Positions 20,731 through 30,600 of a stretch of 64,000 nt of DNA are shown piece after piece. The notes below the pieces were generated by a model, which saw nothing but the letters and a program-made list of their open reading frames with translations, searched no databases and was not told where the DNA came from. How positions within the stretch are numbered: the first letter of the stretch is position 1; every line of letters starts with the position of its first letter. Source of the stretch: Rhodoplanes sp963840055 (GTDB lineage Bacteria > Pseudomonadota > Alphaproteobacteria > Rhizobiales > Xanthobacteraceae); NCBI GenBank assembly GCA_963840055.1, contig CAWIXM010000026.1:1-64000 (forward strand), in the 5' to 3' direction. The translations under genes were made by a program, and so were the position numbers.

Positions 20731-21135
20731 CTAGTTGCTGCCGCCGTTGGGAGAAGCGATCAGGGTCCTGATGGTTTCGGCAATGGTGGAAGGGCGGTAC
20801 GGCTTTTTCAGGAACACGCTGCCCGGCACCTGCGCATTCCGCTCGACCGTATATCCCGTGGCATAGATCACCGGCAGCTTCGGCTTGGACTCGCGAACCG
20901 TGGCGGCGAGCCGCCAGCCATCCATTTCGCCAGGCAGCCGGATATCGGTGAACAGCACGTCAACGGTCTGCCCGCTCTCGATGATCGACAGCGCGGCTTC
21001 GGCGGTATCCGCCTCGAGAACGGCGAAGCCCTGGTCGGTCAGCTCCTGCGAAATCATGTCGAGCACGAGCGGCTCGTCCTCGACGATGAGGACGGTGACG
21101 TCGCCATTGGAGAATGTCGCGTTTATCGGATTCAT
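20731..21135 (-). CDS. Single-domain response regulator (134 aa)
   Basis: CheY-like receiver with the acidic pair in VLIVEDEPLVLDMI, the phospho-acceptor Asp in VDVLFTDIRLPGEMDGW, the Thr/Ser position in VIYATGY and the Lys in FLKKPYRPSTI. There is no output domain, so it probably acts through protein contacts or in a phosphorelay. Its ATG overlaps the stop of the kinase gene by four bases (ATGA), which makes the two a coupled pair. I cannot tell what it regulates. Confidence 0.92.
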   Translation of the reverse strand: MNPINATFSNGDVTVLIVEDEPLVLDMISQELTDQGFAVLEADTAEAALSIIESGQTVDVLFTDIRLPGEMDGWRLAATVRESKPKLPVIYATGYTVERNAQVPGSVFLKKPYRPSTIAETIRTLIASPNGGSN

Positions 21136-22394
21136 TGCAAAGCCGCCGCTTTCGAAAGGAACCGGTAAGGCAGCGTGCGTACTTGCTGCGCCGCCCCTGC
21201 GATTTGAATGCGCGGCAAATAGAGCCGCACTGTCGTGCCCTTGCCGCGTGTGCTTTCGAGTACGGCTGTCCCGTGCGATTGAACCGCAAAGCCGTAAGCC
21301 TGGCTGAGCCCGAGCCCCGTTCCCTCGCCGATAGGCTTGGTCGTGAAAAACGGTTCGAAGGCGCGGCTCGCGATTTCCTCGCTCATGCCAACTCCCGTGT
21401 CGGCGACTGCGATCTCGATCTGGTCCAGGAGGAACGGCACAAGCTCGGCCGTCGCTTTAGTTCCGGCCGCAACATTCCGCGTGGTTATGACAAGATTGCC
21501 CCCTTGTGGCATCGCGTCGCGCGCATTGACGGCAAGATTGATGACCGCGCTCTCGAGCGCATCCGGGTCCACGCGAGCCGGCCACAAGTCAAACATGAGA
21601 GTCGTGATCACGCGGATATTGCCCCCGAGCGTGCGGCGCAGGGTGTCGGCCACATGCTCGACCACATCATTGACGTTCACGACGCTCGGCGCAAGCGCCT
21701 GCCGGCGGCCGAAGGCAAGCAGACGATGAGTCAGCACTCCGGCGCGCTCGGCCCCGAGCGCTGCGCCTCGGATTGCTCGTAACAGTTGTTTGGAGTCTTC
21801 AGCCGGGAGCAAGCGCCGCGCTCGTTCCAGATTCCCGATCACCGCCGTCATCAGATTGTTGAAGTCGTGGGCGATGCCCGCCGTCAATTGACCAATCGCA
21901 TCCATCTTCTGCGCTTGGTGCAGCATTTCCTCCGTCTTGCGCCGCTCGCGCCGTTCGGTTTCAAGCGCGGACAGCGCTTCGTCGCGTTGCTGGATTTGCA
22001 GGCGCAACGCTTCGTTGGCGCGGCGCAATGCTTCCGGCGAGGGGAGCGCCAACACTTTCGGCACCAGCGGCCACAGCACGACCGCCGTCCCCAGTGCGGC
22101 CACCGCGGCGACCGCCTTCACCGCGGCGCTTGCGCCGTAATAGGGCTGCCACATCGTCCACACTCCGAACGCATGAGCAACGCCACACGCGACCAGGACG
22201 ATTGCGAGGCTCCAGAATATTGCGCCGAACACCATCTCCGACCGCTTCCATGCGAAAGCGGCGAGCACGCTCGCGATGGATAGAAAGGATATTGCGATCA
22301 GCGCATCGAACCCGGCATGCGACCATTGCCACGACATGCAAGCGGCCGCTGGAACTGCGCCCTGTGAATCAAGCAGTCTCGGAAGTAAGTCCAT
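21132..22394 (-). CDS. Sensor histidine kinase with an ethylene-receptor-like membrane domain (420 aa)
   Basis: Three N-terminal membrane helices are followed by a coiled coil and a histidine kinase core. The membrane part carries Asp in FDALIAISFLSI, and Cys and His in ACGVAHAFGVW. The Asp-to-Cys distance (40) and Cys-to-His distance (4) equal those of Asp25, Cys65 and His69 that bind copper in plant ETR1. VLWPLVPKVLALPSPEALRR after the third helix also fits. The kinase has the H box GIAHDFNNLMTAV, the N box and the G boxes DTGVGMSEEI and GTGLGLSQAYGF. Start 22394 or 22337 (MSWQWSHAGFD) are both possible. It overlaps its response regulator by 4 bp. It is probably an ethylene or copper/small-molecule sensor. 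Confidence 0.88.
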   Translation of the reverse strand: MDLLPRLLDSQGAVPAAACMSWQWSHAGFDALIAISFLSIASVLAAFAWKRSEMVFGAIFWSLAIVLVACGVAHAFGVWTMWQPYYGASAAVKAVAAVAALGTAVVLWPLVPKVLALPSPEALRRANEALRLQIQQRDEALSALETERRERRKTEEMLHQAQKMDAIGQLTAGIAHDFNNLMTAVIGNLERARRLLPAEDSKQLLRAIRGAALGAERAGVLTHRLLAFGRRQALAPSVVNVNDVVEHVADTLRRTLGGNIRVITTLMFDLWPARVDPDALESAVINLAVNARDAMPQGGNLVITTRNVAAGTKATAELVPFLLDQIEIAVADTGVGMSEEIASRAFEPFFTTKPIGEGTGLGLSQAYGFAVQSHGTAVLESTRGKGTTVRLYLPRIQIAGAAQQVRTLPYRFLSKAAALQ

Positions 22395-22737
22395 CCGCCG
22401 CCTCCCGGACAGAAAGACGCTCCCGCACGCCGACGCGACCCGAACATTGGAAATCGAGGTCCCCTGTCCTCATAGGATGGGAATTCACCGCCCAATTATG
22501 GCAAGGTTGAGCCAAGCTTGCGGCCTGTCCTTAGTTATAGTGCCTCAGGGACAGCCGCGCCGCACCGGCGCCGCGTTCGCCGCAAGCGGCGTTTCGGCTG
22601 ATTTCGCAGTGGCTTGCTCAAAAAGTCGGACAACCGACAGGGGCGCCGGCAGCCCCTCCGGGGCGGCCTATTTCCTCTTCCATTACGGCGGCGTACGCAG
22701 CACCGCGCACATTTTGCTTGCCCAAAGGAAAAGAAAT
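22395..22737. other. Kinase-nnr intergenic region
   Basis: About 340 bases without a supported gene. The open frames there are Arg-rich shadows. It should carry the kinase promoter, but I cannot place one. Confidence 0.4.
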
Positions 22738-24252
22738 TCACGGCGACCGGCCTGGTCCGATGCGCTCCTCGAACAAGCGGCGATAAACCCGCGGTAGCAT
22801 CTCCGAGAGGTCCTCGGCGATCAACCCATGTCCGAATGCGTTTGCAGCTTCGGCGTGGAGCCAGACCGCGGCGCTCGCGCCTTCGAAACCGGACATGCCC
22901 TGCGCCAACATGCCAACGGTCAAACCGGTCAGCACGTCGCCCGCGCCGGCCGTCGCGAGATAAGGCGGCGCGTTGGCGTTGATCGCGGCGCGGCCGTGCG
23001 GATCAGCGATCACGGTGTCGGCCCCCTTCAATAAGACGACCGCGCCGGATTGACGCGCGGCCGCACGCGCGCGGCCGAGCTTCGATAGAGGCGGCGCCTC
23101 CGCATCGATGCCACCGAACACCCGTGCGAATTCTCCCTCATGCGGGGTGAGGATGGTCGCATGCGATCCCCGCTTCTTGATCGCGGCAAACAATCGCTCC
23201 GCCTCATCAGCGAAGCTCGTCAGCGCGTCGGCGTCGAGCACCACCGCGCGCTCGCCCGCAAGCGCCGCAAGAACGAGATCGCACGTCGCAGAACCAACGC
23301 CGAGCCCGGGCCCGAGCCCGACCGCATTGAACCGGCGATCTTCGAGAAATCGCGCAAGCTCGTCGGCGCCATCGACCGGCCGCACCATCACCGCGAGATT
23401 GGTTGCTGCATTGATGGCGAGCGCGTCGCTTGGCGAGGCGATCGTCACGAGTCCGGCGCCTGCACGCAGCGCTGCGCGAGCGGCGAGGCGCGCTGCGCCC
23501 GTTGTGTGAGAGTGGCCGGAAACGATGACCGCGTGGCCGCGGCTGTATTTGTGTCCGGCCGCCGCCGGCACCGGGAATTGCTGCGCCCACAAATCGGGAT
23601 TGTTGAGAAACGCTTGCGGCCGAACCTTCTCGAGCGTATCCGCGCGGATGCCGATGTCGGCGATGCGCAGATGTCCGCAATGTAACCGGCCCGGCAGCAG
23701 ATAATGTCCGGGCTTGGCGCGAAAGAAGGTGACGCTCTCGACCGCGTTGACGGCGATGCCCATGGCCGCGCCGGTCGTCCCGTTGACTCCGCTGGCAAGA
23801 TCGACCGCGACGATCGGGCAGCCGGCGGCATTCATCGCTTCGATCATCGCGCGCGGCAGACCTTCGACGGGCCGGTCGAGTCCTGCGCCGAACAGCGCGT
23901 CAACGATCGTCGCGGGCCGTCCGATCCGCTCGGGCGCAGCCGACACGACCGCGCCGGGCCAGCGCTGCGCCGCCTCGGCGGCGTCGCCCTTGAGCTTGGC
24001 GGCTTCGCCGACCAGCAACAGCTCGACCGCAAAGCCCCGCTCGGCGAGGTGACGCGCGGCCACGAATCCATCGCCCCCATTGTTGCCGGGTCCCGCGACC
24101 ACGACGACCTTGCCGTTGGCGGGCGTGCGCGCCGCCGTCGCGTCGGCGACCGCGCGGCCGGCGTTTTCCATCAACACGATGCCAGGCGTGCCACCCGCGA
24201 TGGTGAGGCGGTCGCATTCGCCCATCTCGGCGTTGGTGAGAAGCTCAATCAT
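22738..24252 (-). CDS. nnr: Bifunctional NAD(P)H-hydrate epimerase/dehydratase (504 aa)
   Basis: Repairs hydrated NAD(P)H. The N-terminal YjeF_N epimerase has VVVVAGPGNNGGDGFVAARH and VDALFGAGLDRPV; the C-terminal carbohydrate-kinase-like ADP-dependent dehydratase has ILTPHEGEFARVF, VVLLKGADTVIADPHG and the nucleotide motif YLATAGAGDVLTGLTVGMLA. Length is normal for the fused form. In many Hyphomicrobiales this gene lies directly before glnB-glnA; here it points away from them and two autotransporter genes lie between. It is a cytosolic housekeeping enzyme. Confidence 0.95.
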   Translation of the reverse strand: MIELLTNAEMGECDRLTIAGGTPGIVLMENAGRAVADATAARTPANGKVVVVAGPGNNGGDGFVAARHLAERGFAVELLLVGEAAKLKGDAAEAAQRWPGAVVSAAPERIGRPATIVDALFGAGLDRPVEGLPRAMIEAMNAAGCPIVAVDLASGVNGTTGAAMGIAVNAVESVTFFRAKPGHYLLPGRLHCGHLRIADIGIRADTLEKVRPQAFLNNPDLWAQQFPVPAAAGHKYSRGHAVIVSGHSHTTGAARLAARAALRAGAGLVTIASPSDALAINAATNLAVMVRPVDGADELARFLEDRRFNAVGLGPGLGVGSATCDLVLAALAGERAVVLDADALTSFADEAERLFAAIKKRGSHATILTPHEGEFARVFGGIDAEAPPLSKLGRARAAARQSGAVVLLKGADTVIADPHGRAAINANAPPYLATAGAGDVLTGLTVGMLAQGMSGFEGASAAVWLHAEAANAFGHGLIAEDLSEMLPRVYRRLFEERIGPGRSP

Positions 24253-24421
24253 CGTCAGGAAGCCGTTTCAGCTGTGCGAGCGTCTGATGCGCATCGCATC
24301 GGATACCAAGGATGGGCGCATGAAGCCATGTCGGCTCGATGGATTGTTGCAATCTCGCCACGCATTTGCGCGATTGCTGCCACAAAGCCATTCTGACCGG
24401 CGACTTTAATTGGGATCGTTA

Positions 24422-24514
24422 TGCTGAATAAGCTACTTTTAATTGCTGTTTTAAAGTCCTGCGATTCGCTGGCTCCGAAGGGGGCGGACCAGCGACCAAA
24501 GGGGGGGTAGGACG
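24422..24514 (+). promoter_or_regulatory. Leader of the first YadA-like gene with a poly-G run
   Basis: The segment contains GAATAAGCTACTTTTAATT, then GTCCTGCGATTCGCTGGCTC, then a run of seven G (24501-24507) followed by TAGGACG and the ATG. The same leader precedes the second YadA-like gene with eight G. The G run sits where the ribosome binding site should be, so its length could tune translation. Confidence 0.6.
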
Positions 24515-27373
24515 ATGCGACTGCGCGTGCAGCGGCATAATGCCGTCTGTGGCAAGCGGACCGACGTTTCGGCTTCCGCCTTGGCTGAAGCGCCGTGCGC
24601 CGGCCGACCGGCGCGCGCGAACTCGGGCCCGGCGTTATTCGCGACGACGGCTCTCTCTTCGGGGGCGCTGTGCGGGCTGGCGCTGGCGGCAAGCCTCGCG
24701 CTCGCGCCGACGCCCGCCGCCGCGCAATGCGCGTCGGGCGCGGGCGGCAGTCTTACGTCTGCCGCGTGCGATGCGACCGCGGGAAGCTGGGCCACGGCAG
24801 TCGGCGCCACTGCCAACGCGAACGGTACCTTAGCGACCGCGACGGGCTTTAGCAGCAACGCGAACGGCGACGACGCGACTGCGACGGGCGTAAGCAGCTC
24901 CGCCAACGGCAACGCCGCGACCGCGACGGGCGTAGGCAGCGTAGCGGACGGCGACAACGCGACCACGACGGGCGCGTTCAGCCTCGCGAACGGCGCGGCC
25001 GCGACCGCGACGGGCTTTGGCAGCGCCGCGACCGGCGCCCAAGCGACCGCGACGGGTGCGTTTAGCACGGCGAACGGCGCCAACGCGAGCGCGTTTGGCG
25101 AGAACGCGAACGCGAACGGCGCCACCGCGACCGCGACCGGCCAGAACGCCGTCGCGAACGGCGCCAACGCGACCGCGACGGGCCAAAACGCCAATGCAAA
25201 CGGCGACACCGCGACTGCGACGGGCGCGGCCAGCGCCGCGAACGGCGCCCAAGCGACCGCGACAGGCGAAAACGCCAATGCGACCGGAGCGAACGCGACC
25301 GCGACGGGCGCGTTTAGCACCGCCAACGGCACCAACGCGACCGCGACGGGCCGGAGCAGCATCGCGAACGGCGCCAACGCGACCGCGACGGGCGCTGCCG
25401 CGATTGCAAACGGCACCAACGCGAGCGCGTTTGGCGAGAACGCGAATGCCACCGGCACCCAAGCGACCGCGACAGGCGTGTTTAGCACCGCCAACGGCAC
25501 CAACGCGACCACGACGGGTGCCCTCAGCTTCGCGACCGGCGACAACGCGACCGCGACGGGCCGGAGCAGCATCGCGAACGGCGAAAACGCGACCGCGACG
25601 GGCGCAAACAGCGTCGCGAACGGCACCGACGCGACCGCGACGGGCTCTAGCGCCAACGCGAACGGCGAATTCGCGACCGCGACCGGCCAGGGCAGCATCG
25701 CGAACGGCGCCAACGCGACCGCGACGGGCCAAGGCGCTGAAGCCAACGGCATCCAGGCGACCGCGACGGGCCAGGACAGCTTCGCGATCGGCGAAAACGC
25801 GACCGCGACCGGCAAGAATAGCGACGCGACCGGGTCCGACGCGACCGCGATGGGTGTAAATAGCATGGCAATCGGCGCCAACGCGACCGCAACGGGTGCC
25901 ACCAGCTTCGCGATCGGCGAAAACGCGACCGCAATCGGTCAGAGCGCAAATGCGACGGGCGACAACGCGACCGCGACGGGCGCAAACAGCCTAGCGAACG
26001 GCGCGGCCGCGACCGCATTCGGCCAAAACGCAAATGCGACCGGGGCGACCGCCACCGCGATCGGCCAGCAAAGCCTCGCGAACGGCGAATTCGCGACCGC
26101 GACCGGCCAGGGCAGCATCGCGAACGGCGCCAACGCGACCGCGACGGGCCAAGGCGCCGAAGCCAACGGCATCCAGGCGACCGCGACGGGCCAGGACAGC
26201 TTCGCGATCGGCGAAAACGCGACCGCGACCGGCAAGAATAGCGACGCGACCGGGTCCGACGCGACCGCGATGGGTGTAAATAGCATGGCAATCGGCGCCA
26301 ACGCGACCGCAACGGGTGCCACCAGCTTCGCGATCGGCGAAAACGCGACCGCAATCGGTCAGAGCGCAAATGCGACGGGCGACAACGCGACCGCGACAGG
26401 CCAGGGCAGCGTGGCGAACGGCGCCAGCGCCACCGCATTCGGCCAAACCTCAAATGCGACCGGCGCGACCGCCACCGCGATCGGCCAAAGCAGTGTCGCC
26501 AACGGGCTTTTGACCACGGCGCTCGGCCAGGGCGCGAACGCCACCGGCGCCGGCGCCACCGCGCTTGGCGGCGGCGCAGTGGCCACCGCGGTGGGCGCGG
26601 TCGCCATCGGGCAGACGAGCCAGGCGACCGGCGCAAACGCCATCGCCATCGGCAACGGTTCGGTCGCCACCGGTTCGATCGCGGTCGGTAATATGGCGAG
26701 CGCGGCCAATGGCGGCGCGGCGTTCGGCGACAACAGCGTGGCGACGGGATCGCTTGCAAGCGCGATCGGACCCGGCGCGCAGGCGACGTTTGCCGGTTCG
26801 ACCGCGCTCGGCGCCGGCGCTGTCACCAACCGCGCCAACCAAGTGATGATCGGCGCGGCGAACGCCACCTATACTGCGCCCGGGATCGTCTCGGCGGCGA
26901 GCCTCGCGGCGCAGAACGGCTCAACCTATTTCGTCACCTCCGACCTCAACGGCAATCTCGCCGTATCGAGCATGAGCCCGGCGAACATCGTCAACAGCAT
27001 CACGTCGCTGGAGGGAAATGTCGCCACGCTGCAGACGCAGGTCGCGTCGCTGCAAGGGCAAATCACCCACAACCTTACCGAGGCGCGGCGCGGCATCGCC
27101 GCCGCGGTGGCGACCCCGAGCGCGCCGATGCCTTCGGCGCCTGGAAGAACCACGTGGCAGATGCGCGGTTCGTCATTCTTGAACGAATACGGTTTTGGCT
27201 TCGCCTTCGCCCACCGCCTCAACACCGGCATCCCGCTCAGTATCGTCGGCGGCTATGGCAAATGGCGGCGGCAGCGAGCACACCGGCTATGTCGGACTCG
27301 GCGGCAAGTTTTGACGCGGCTGCGATGTCCGGACGGTACAGCGCAAGCGTGTAATTTCGTCAACGACAACTAA
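24515..27373 (+). CDS. YadA-like trimeric autotransporter adhesin 1, C-terminal frameshift (952 aa as read)
   Basis: Type Vc surface adhesin. A long N-terminal leader (MRLRVQRHNAVCGKR...) ends in a hydrophobic segment and likely cleavage after APTPAAAQ near residue 70. About 40 repeats of a 14-residue unit of the type NATATGxxSxANG form the YadA-like head. Then come a neck (GAGAVTNRANQVMIG), a short coiled-coil stalk (LEGNVATLQTQVASLQGQI) and a YadA anchor ending near FAFAHRLNTGIPLSIVGGYG. At AAA (27260-27262) one extra base shifts the frame; the other frame reads NGGGSEHTGYVGLGGKF and stops at 27314, the expected anchor end. As read, the last strand is lost and export of the head is doubtful. 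Confidence 0.85.
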   Translation: MRLRVQRHNAVCGKRTDVSASALAEAPCAGRPARANSGPALFATTALSSGALCGLALAASLALAPTPAAAQCASGAGGSLTSAACDATAGSWATAVGATANANGTLATATGFSSNANGDDATATGVSSSANGNAATATGVGSVADGDNATTTGAFSLANGAAATATGFGSAATGAQATATGAFSTANGANASAFGENANANGATATATGQNAVANGANATATGQNANANGDTATATGAASAANGAQATATGENANATGANATATGAFSTANGTNATATGRSSIANGANATATGAAAIANGTNASAFGENANATGTQATATGVFSTANGTNATTTGALSFATGDNATATGRSSIANGENATATGANSVANGTDATATGSSANANGEFATATGQGSIANGANATATGQGAEANGIQATATGQDSFAIGENATATGKNSDATGSDATAMGVNSMAIGANATATGATSFAIGENATAIGQSANATGDNATATGANSLANGAAATAFGQNANATGATATAIGQQSLANGEFATATGQGSIANGANATATGQGAEANGIQATATGQDSFAIGENATATGKNSDATGSDATAMGVNSMAIGANATATGATSFAIGENATAIGQSANATGDNATATGQGSVANGASATAFGQTSNATGATATAIGQSSVANGLLTTALGQGANATGAGATALGGGAVATAVGAVAIGQTSQATGANAIAIGNGSVATGSIAVGNMASAANGGAAFGDNSVATGSLASAIGPGAQATFAGSTALGAGAVTNRANQVMIGAANATYTAPGIVSAASLAAQNGSTYFVTSDLNGNLAVSSMSPANIVNSITSLEGNVATLQTQVASLQGQITHNLTEARRGIAAAVATPSAPMPSAPGRTTWQMRGSSFLNEYGFGFAFAHRLNTGIPLSIVGGYGKWRRQRAHRLCRTRRQVLTRLRCPDGTAQACNFVNDN
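24830..26540 (+). repeat. 42-bp tandem repeat tract of adhesin 1, with a 420-bp duplication
   Basis: About 40 imperfect 42-bp units, each with the core GCGACCGCGACGGGC, encode the 14-residue head repeat. Bases 25657-25977 recur at 26077-26397 with one mismatch that I can see, an offset of exactly ten units, so a recent ten-unit duplication has lengthened the head. Confidence 0.88.
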
Positions 27374-27623
27374 TAGCCTTTATATCTCGGCTGGTTGGGT
27401 CAGGAAGTTGATGCAATCCGGCAACACCACGCGCGATTGTGGCCCTGAGAACCGTTTTAATTTGCCGCTTCAATTGCAACATCTGTAGCGAATAAGCTAT
27501 TTTTAATTGTAGCGAATAAGCAACTAAGTGTGGCGAAGAAGCTACCTTTAATTGCCGTTTGAAAGTCCTGCGATTTGCTGGCTCCGAAGGGGGCGGACCA
27601 GCGACCAAGGGGGGGGTAGGACG
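27374..27623 (+). promoter_or_regulatory. Intergenic region and poly-G leader of the second YadA-like gene
   Basis: Two copies of the GCGAATAAGC motif (27488-27497 and 27513-27522, each after TGTA) and a related GCGAAGAAGC with CTTTAATTGCCG precede the same leader seen upstream of adhesin 1, now with eight G (27609-27616) before TAGGACG and the ATG at 27624. No gene lies in this stretch. The shared leader shows that the two adhesin genes arose by duplication. Confidence 0.6.
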
Positions 27624-30600
27624 ATGCGACTGCGCGTGCAGCGGCACAATTCTGTTCGCATCAAGCGCATCGACGTTTCGGCGTCCGCCTTGGTTGCAGC
27701 GCCATGGGCCGGCGGACCGGCGCGCGCGAACGCGGGCCCGGCGTTATTCGCCACAACGGCTCTCTCCACGGGGGCGCTGTGCGGGCTGGCGCTCGCGGCA
27801 AGCCTCGCGCTCGCGCCGACGCCGGCCGCCGCACAATGCGTCTCAGGCGCGACTGGCAACATCGCCGACCCGGCCTGCAACACCGCCGCCGCGACCGGCG
27901 CGGATTCCACCGCGGTCGGCTTTAACGCGAACGCAACAGGCTTAAATGCCACGGCTTACGGCAATGGCGCCGTCGCCAACGGCACCAACGCGACCGCGAC
28001 CGGCCAGAACGCCAATGCGAACGGCGCCTTCGCGACCGCGACCGGCCAGTTCAGCTTCGCGAACGGCACCAACGCGACCGCAACCGGCGAGGGCAGCTTC
28101 GCGAACGGCACCTTCGCGACCGCGACAGGCGTAGACAGCAATGCGCCGGAGCGACCGCGACCGCGACGGGCGCAAACAGCCTAGCGAACGGCGCCAGGGC
28201 GACCGCGACGGGCCAAAATAGCACCGCGATCGGCGAGAACGCGACCGCGACGGGCCAAGCCAGCTTCGCGAACGGCCTCGGCGCGACCGCGACCGGCGAG
28301 GGCAGCACCGCGAACGGCAGCGACGCGACCGCGACCGGCACGTTTAGCACCGCGAACGGCGCCGGCGCGACCGCGACGGGTGCGTTTAGCACCGCGAACG
28401 GCACCCTCGCGACCGCGGCCGGCCAAGGCAGCCTCGCCAACGGCGCCAGCGCGACCGCGACGGGCCAGAACGCCAATGCAACCGGCGCCAGCGCGACCGC
28501 AACCGGCCAGAACGCCAATGCGAACGGCGCCTTCGCGACCGCAACGGGGCAGAACAGTGTGGCGAACGGCGACTCCTCGACCGCGACCGGCCAGAACAGC
28601 GTGGCGAACGGCGGGAACACGACCGCGACGGGCGCAGGCAGCCGCGCGAACGGCTCCTTCGCGACCGCGACGGGCGTAGACAGCAATGCGACCGGCGCCC
28701 GCGCGACCGCGACGGGCGAGAGCAGCATCGCGATCGGCGGCAACGCGACCGCGACGGGCAGCGGCAGCAACGCAACCGGCAGCAACGCGACCGCGACGGG
28801 TGGGGCCAGCGTTGCGAACGGTAGTTTCGCAACCGCGACCGGCCAGAACGCCAACGCGACCGGCACCAACGCGACCGCGACCGGCCAGAACGCCAATGCG
28901 ACCGGCGCCCGCGCGACCGCGACGGGCGAGAGCAGCATCGCGATCGGCGGCAACGCGACCGCGACGGGCCAAGATAGCTTCGCGAACGGCGGCGGCGCGA
29001 CGGCGACGGGCCAGAATAGCTTCGCGAACGGCAACGGCGCGACGGCGACCGGCCAGTTCAGCCGCGCGAACGGCACCTTCGCGACCGCGACGGGCGCAGG
29101 CAGCTTGGCCAATGGCGGCTCCGCCACCGCCACTGGCGCCTTGGCAAATGCGAACGGCGCCTTCGCGACCGCGACAGGCGTAGACAGCAATGCGAACGGC
29201 ACCCTCGCGACCGCGACCGGCCAGAACGCCAATGCGATCGGCGCCCGCGCGACCGCGACCGGCCAGAACGCCAACGCCAACGGCAGCGACGCGACCGCGA
29301 CCGGCCAGTTCAGCCGCGCGAACGGCACCTTCGCGACCGCGACGGGCGCAGGCAGCCGCGCGAACGGCTCCGGCGCGACCGCGACCGGCGAGAGCAGCAC
29401 CGCGCTCGGCGACGACGCGACCGCGACGGGCCAGGCCAGCTTCGCGAACGGCCTCGGCGCGACCGCGACCGGCGAGAGCAGCACCGCGAACGGCAGCGAC
29501 GCGACCGCGACGGGCACGTTTAGCACCGCGAACGGCGCCGGCGCGACCGCGACGGGTGCGTTTAGCACCGCGAACGGCACCCTCGCGACCGCGGCCGGCC
29601 AAGGCAGCATCGCCAACGGCGCCAGCGCGACCGCGACCGGCCAGAACGCCAATGCGACCGGCGCCAGCGCGACCGCAACCGGCCAAGCCAGCATCGCCAA
29701 CGGCGCCAGCGCGACCGCGACCGGCCAGAACGCCAATGCGACCGGCGCCAGCGCGACCGCAACCGGCCAGAACGCCAACGCCAACGGCACCAACGCGACG
29801 GCGACGGGCGCCCTCAGCTTCGCGAACGGCGCCAACGCGACCGCGACCGGCCGGAGCAGCATCGCGAACGGCAACTTCGCGACCGCGGCGGGCGCAGGCA
29901 GCCGCGCGAACGGCACCTTCGCGACCGCGACGGGCGTAAACAGCCTCGCGAATGGCATCGCGGCGACCACGACCGGCGAAGTTAGCCTCGCCACCGGCGA
30001 CTTCGCGACCGCGACGGGCTTTGGCAGCACTGCGAGCGGCACCCAAGCGACCGCGACGGGCGCCCTCAGCTTCGCGAACGGCGCCAACGCGACCGCGACC
30101 GGCCGGAGCAGCATCGCGAACGGCGAAAACGCGACCGCGACGGGCCAAACCAGCATCGCGAACGGCGCCAGCGCGACCGCGATGGGCCAGAGCGCCAATG
30201 CGACGGGCGCGACCGCGACCGCGATCGGCCAGGGCAGTCTCGCCAACGGGCTCCTGACCACGGCGCTCGGCCAGGGCGCGGACGCCACCGGCGCCGGCGC
30301 CACCGCGCTCGGCGGCGGCGCGATGGCGACCGCGGCAGGCGCGGTCGCCATCGGGCAAACGAGCCAAGCGACCGGCGCAAACGCCATCGCCATCGGCAAC
30401 GGTTCGGTCGCCACCGGTTCGATCGCGGTCGGCAATCTGGCGAGTGCGGCCAATGGCGGCGCGGCGTTCGGCGACAACAGCGTGGCGACGGGATCGCTTG
30501 CCAGCGCGATCGGACCCGGCGCGCAAGCGACGTTTGCCGGTTCGACCGCGCTCGGCGCCGGCGCTGTCACCAACCGCGCCAATCAAGTAATGATCGGCAC

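Noticed and set aside
24830..30290. Possible CRISPR-like repeat array
   Set aside because: The repeats are contiguous 42-bp coding units in frame with YadA head motifs, without spacers, and no cas genes are present.
24451..30582. Very long open frames on the minus strand opposite the adhesin genes (483 and 843 residues), and more in other frames
   Set aside because: They are produced by the 42-bp periodicity and GC-rich repeats; the proteins are simple AVAxxPFA or RRGR repeats with no independent signals.
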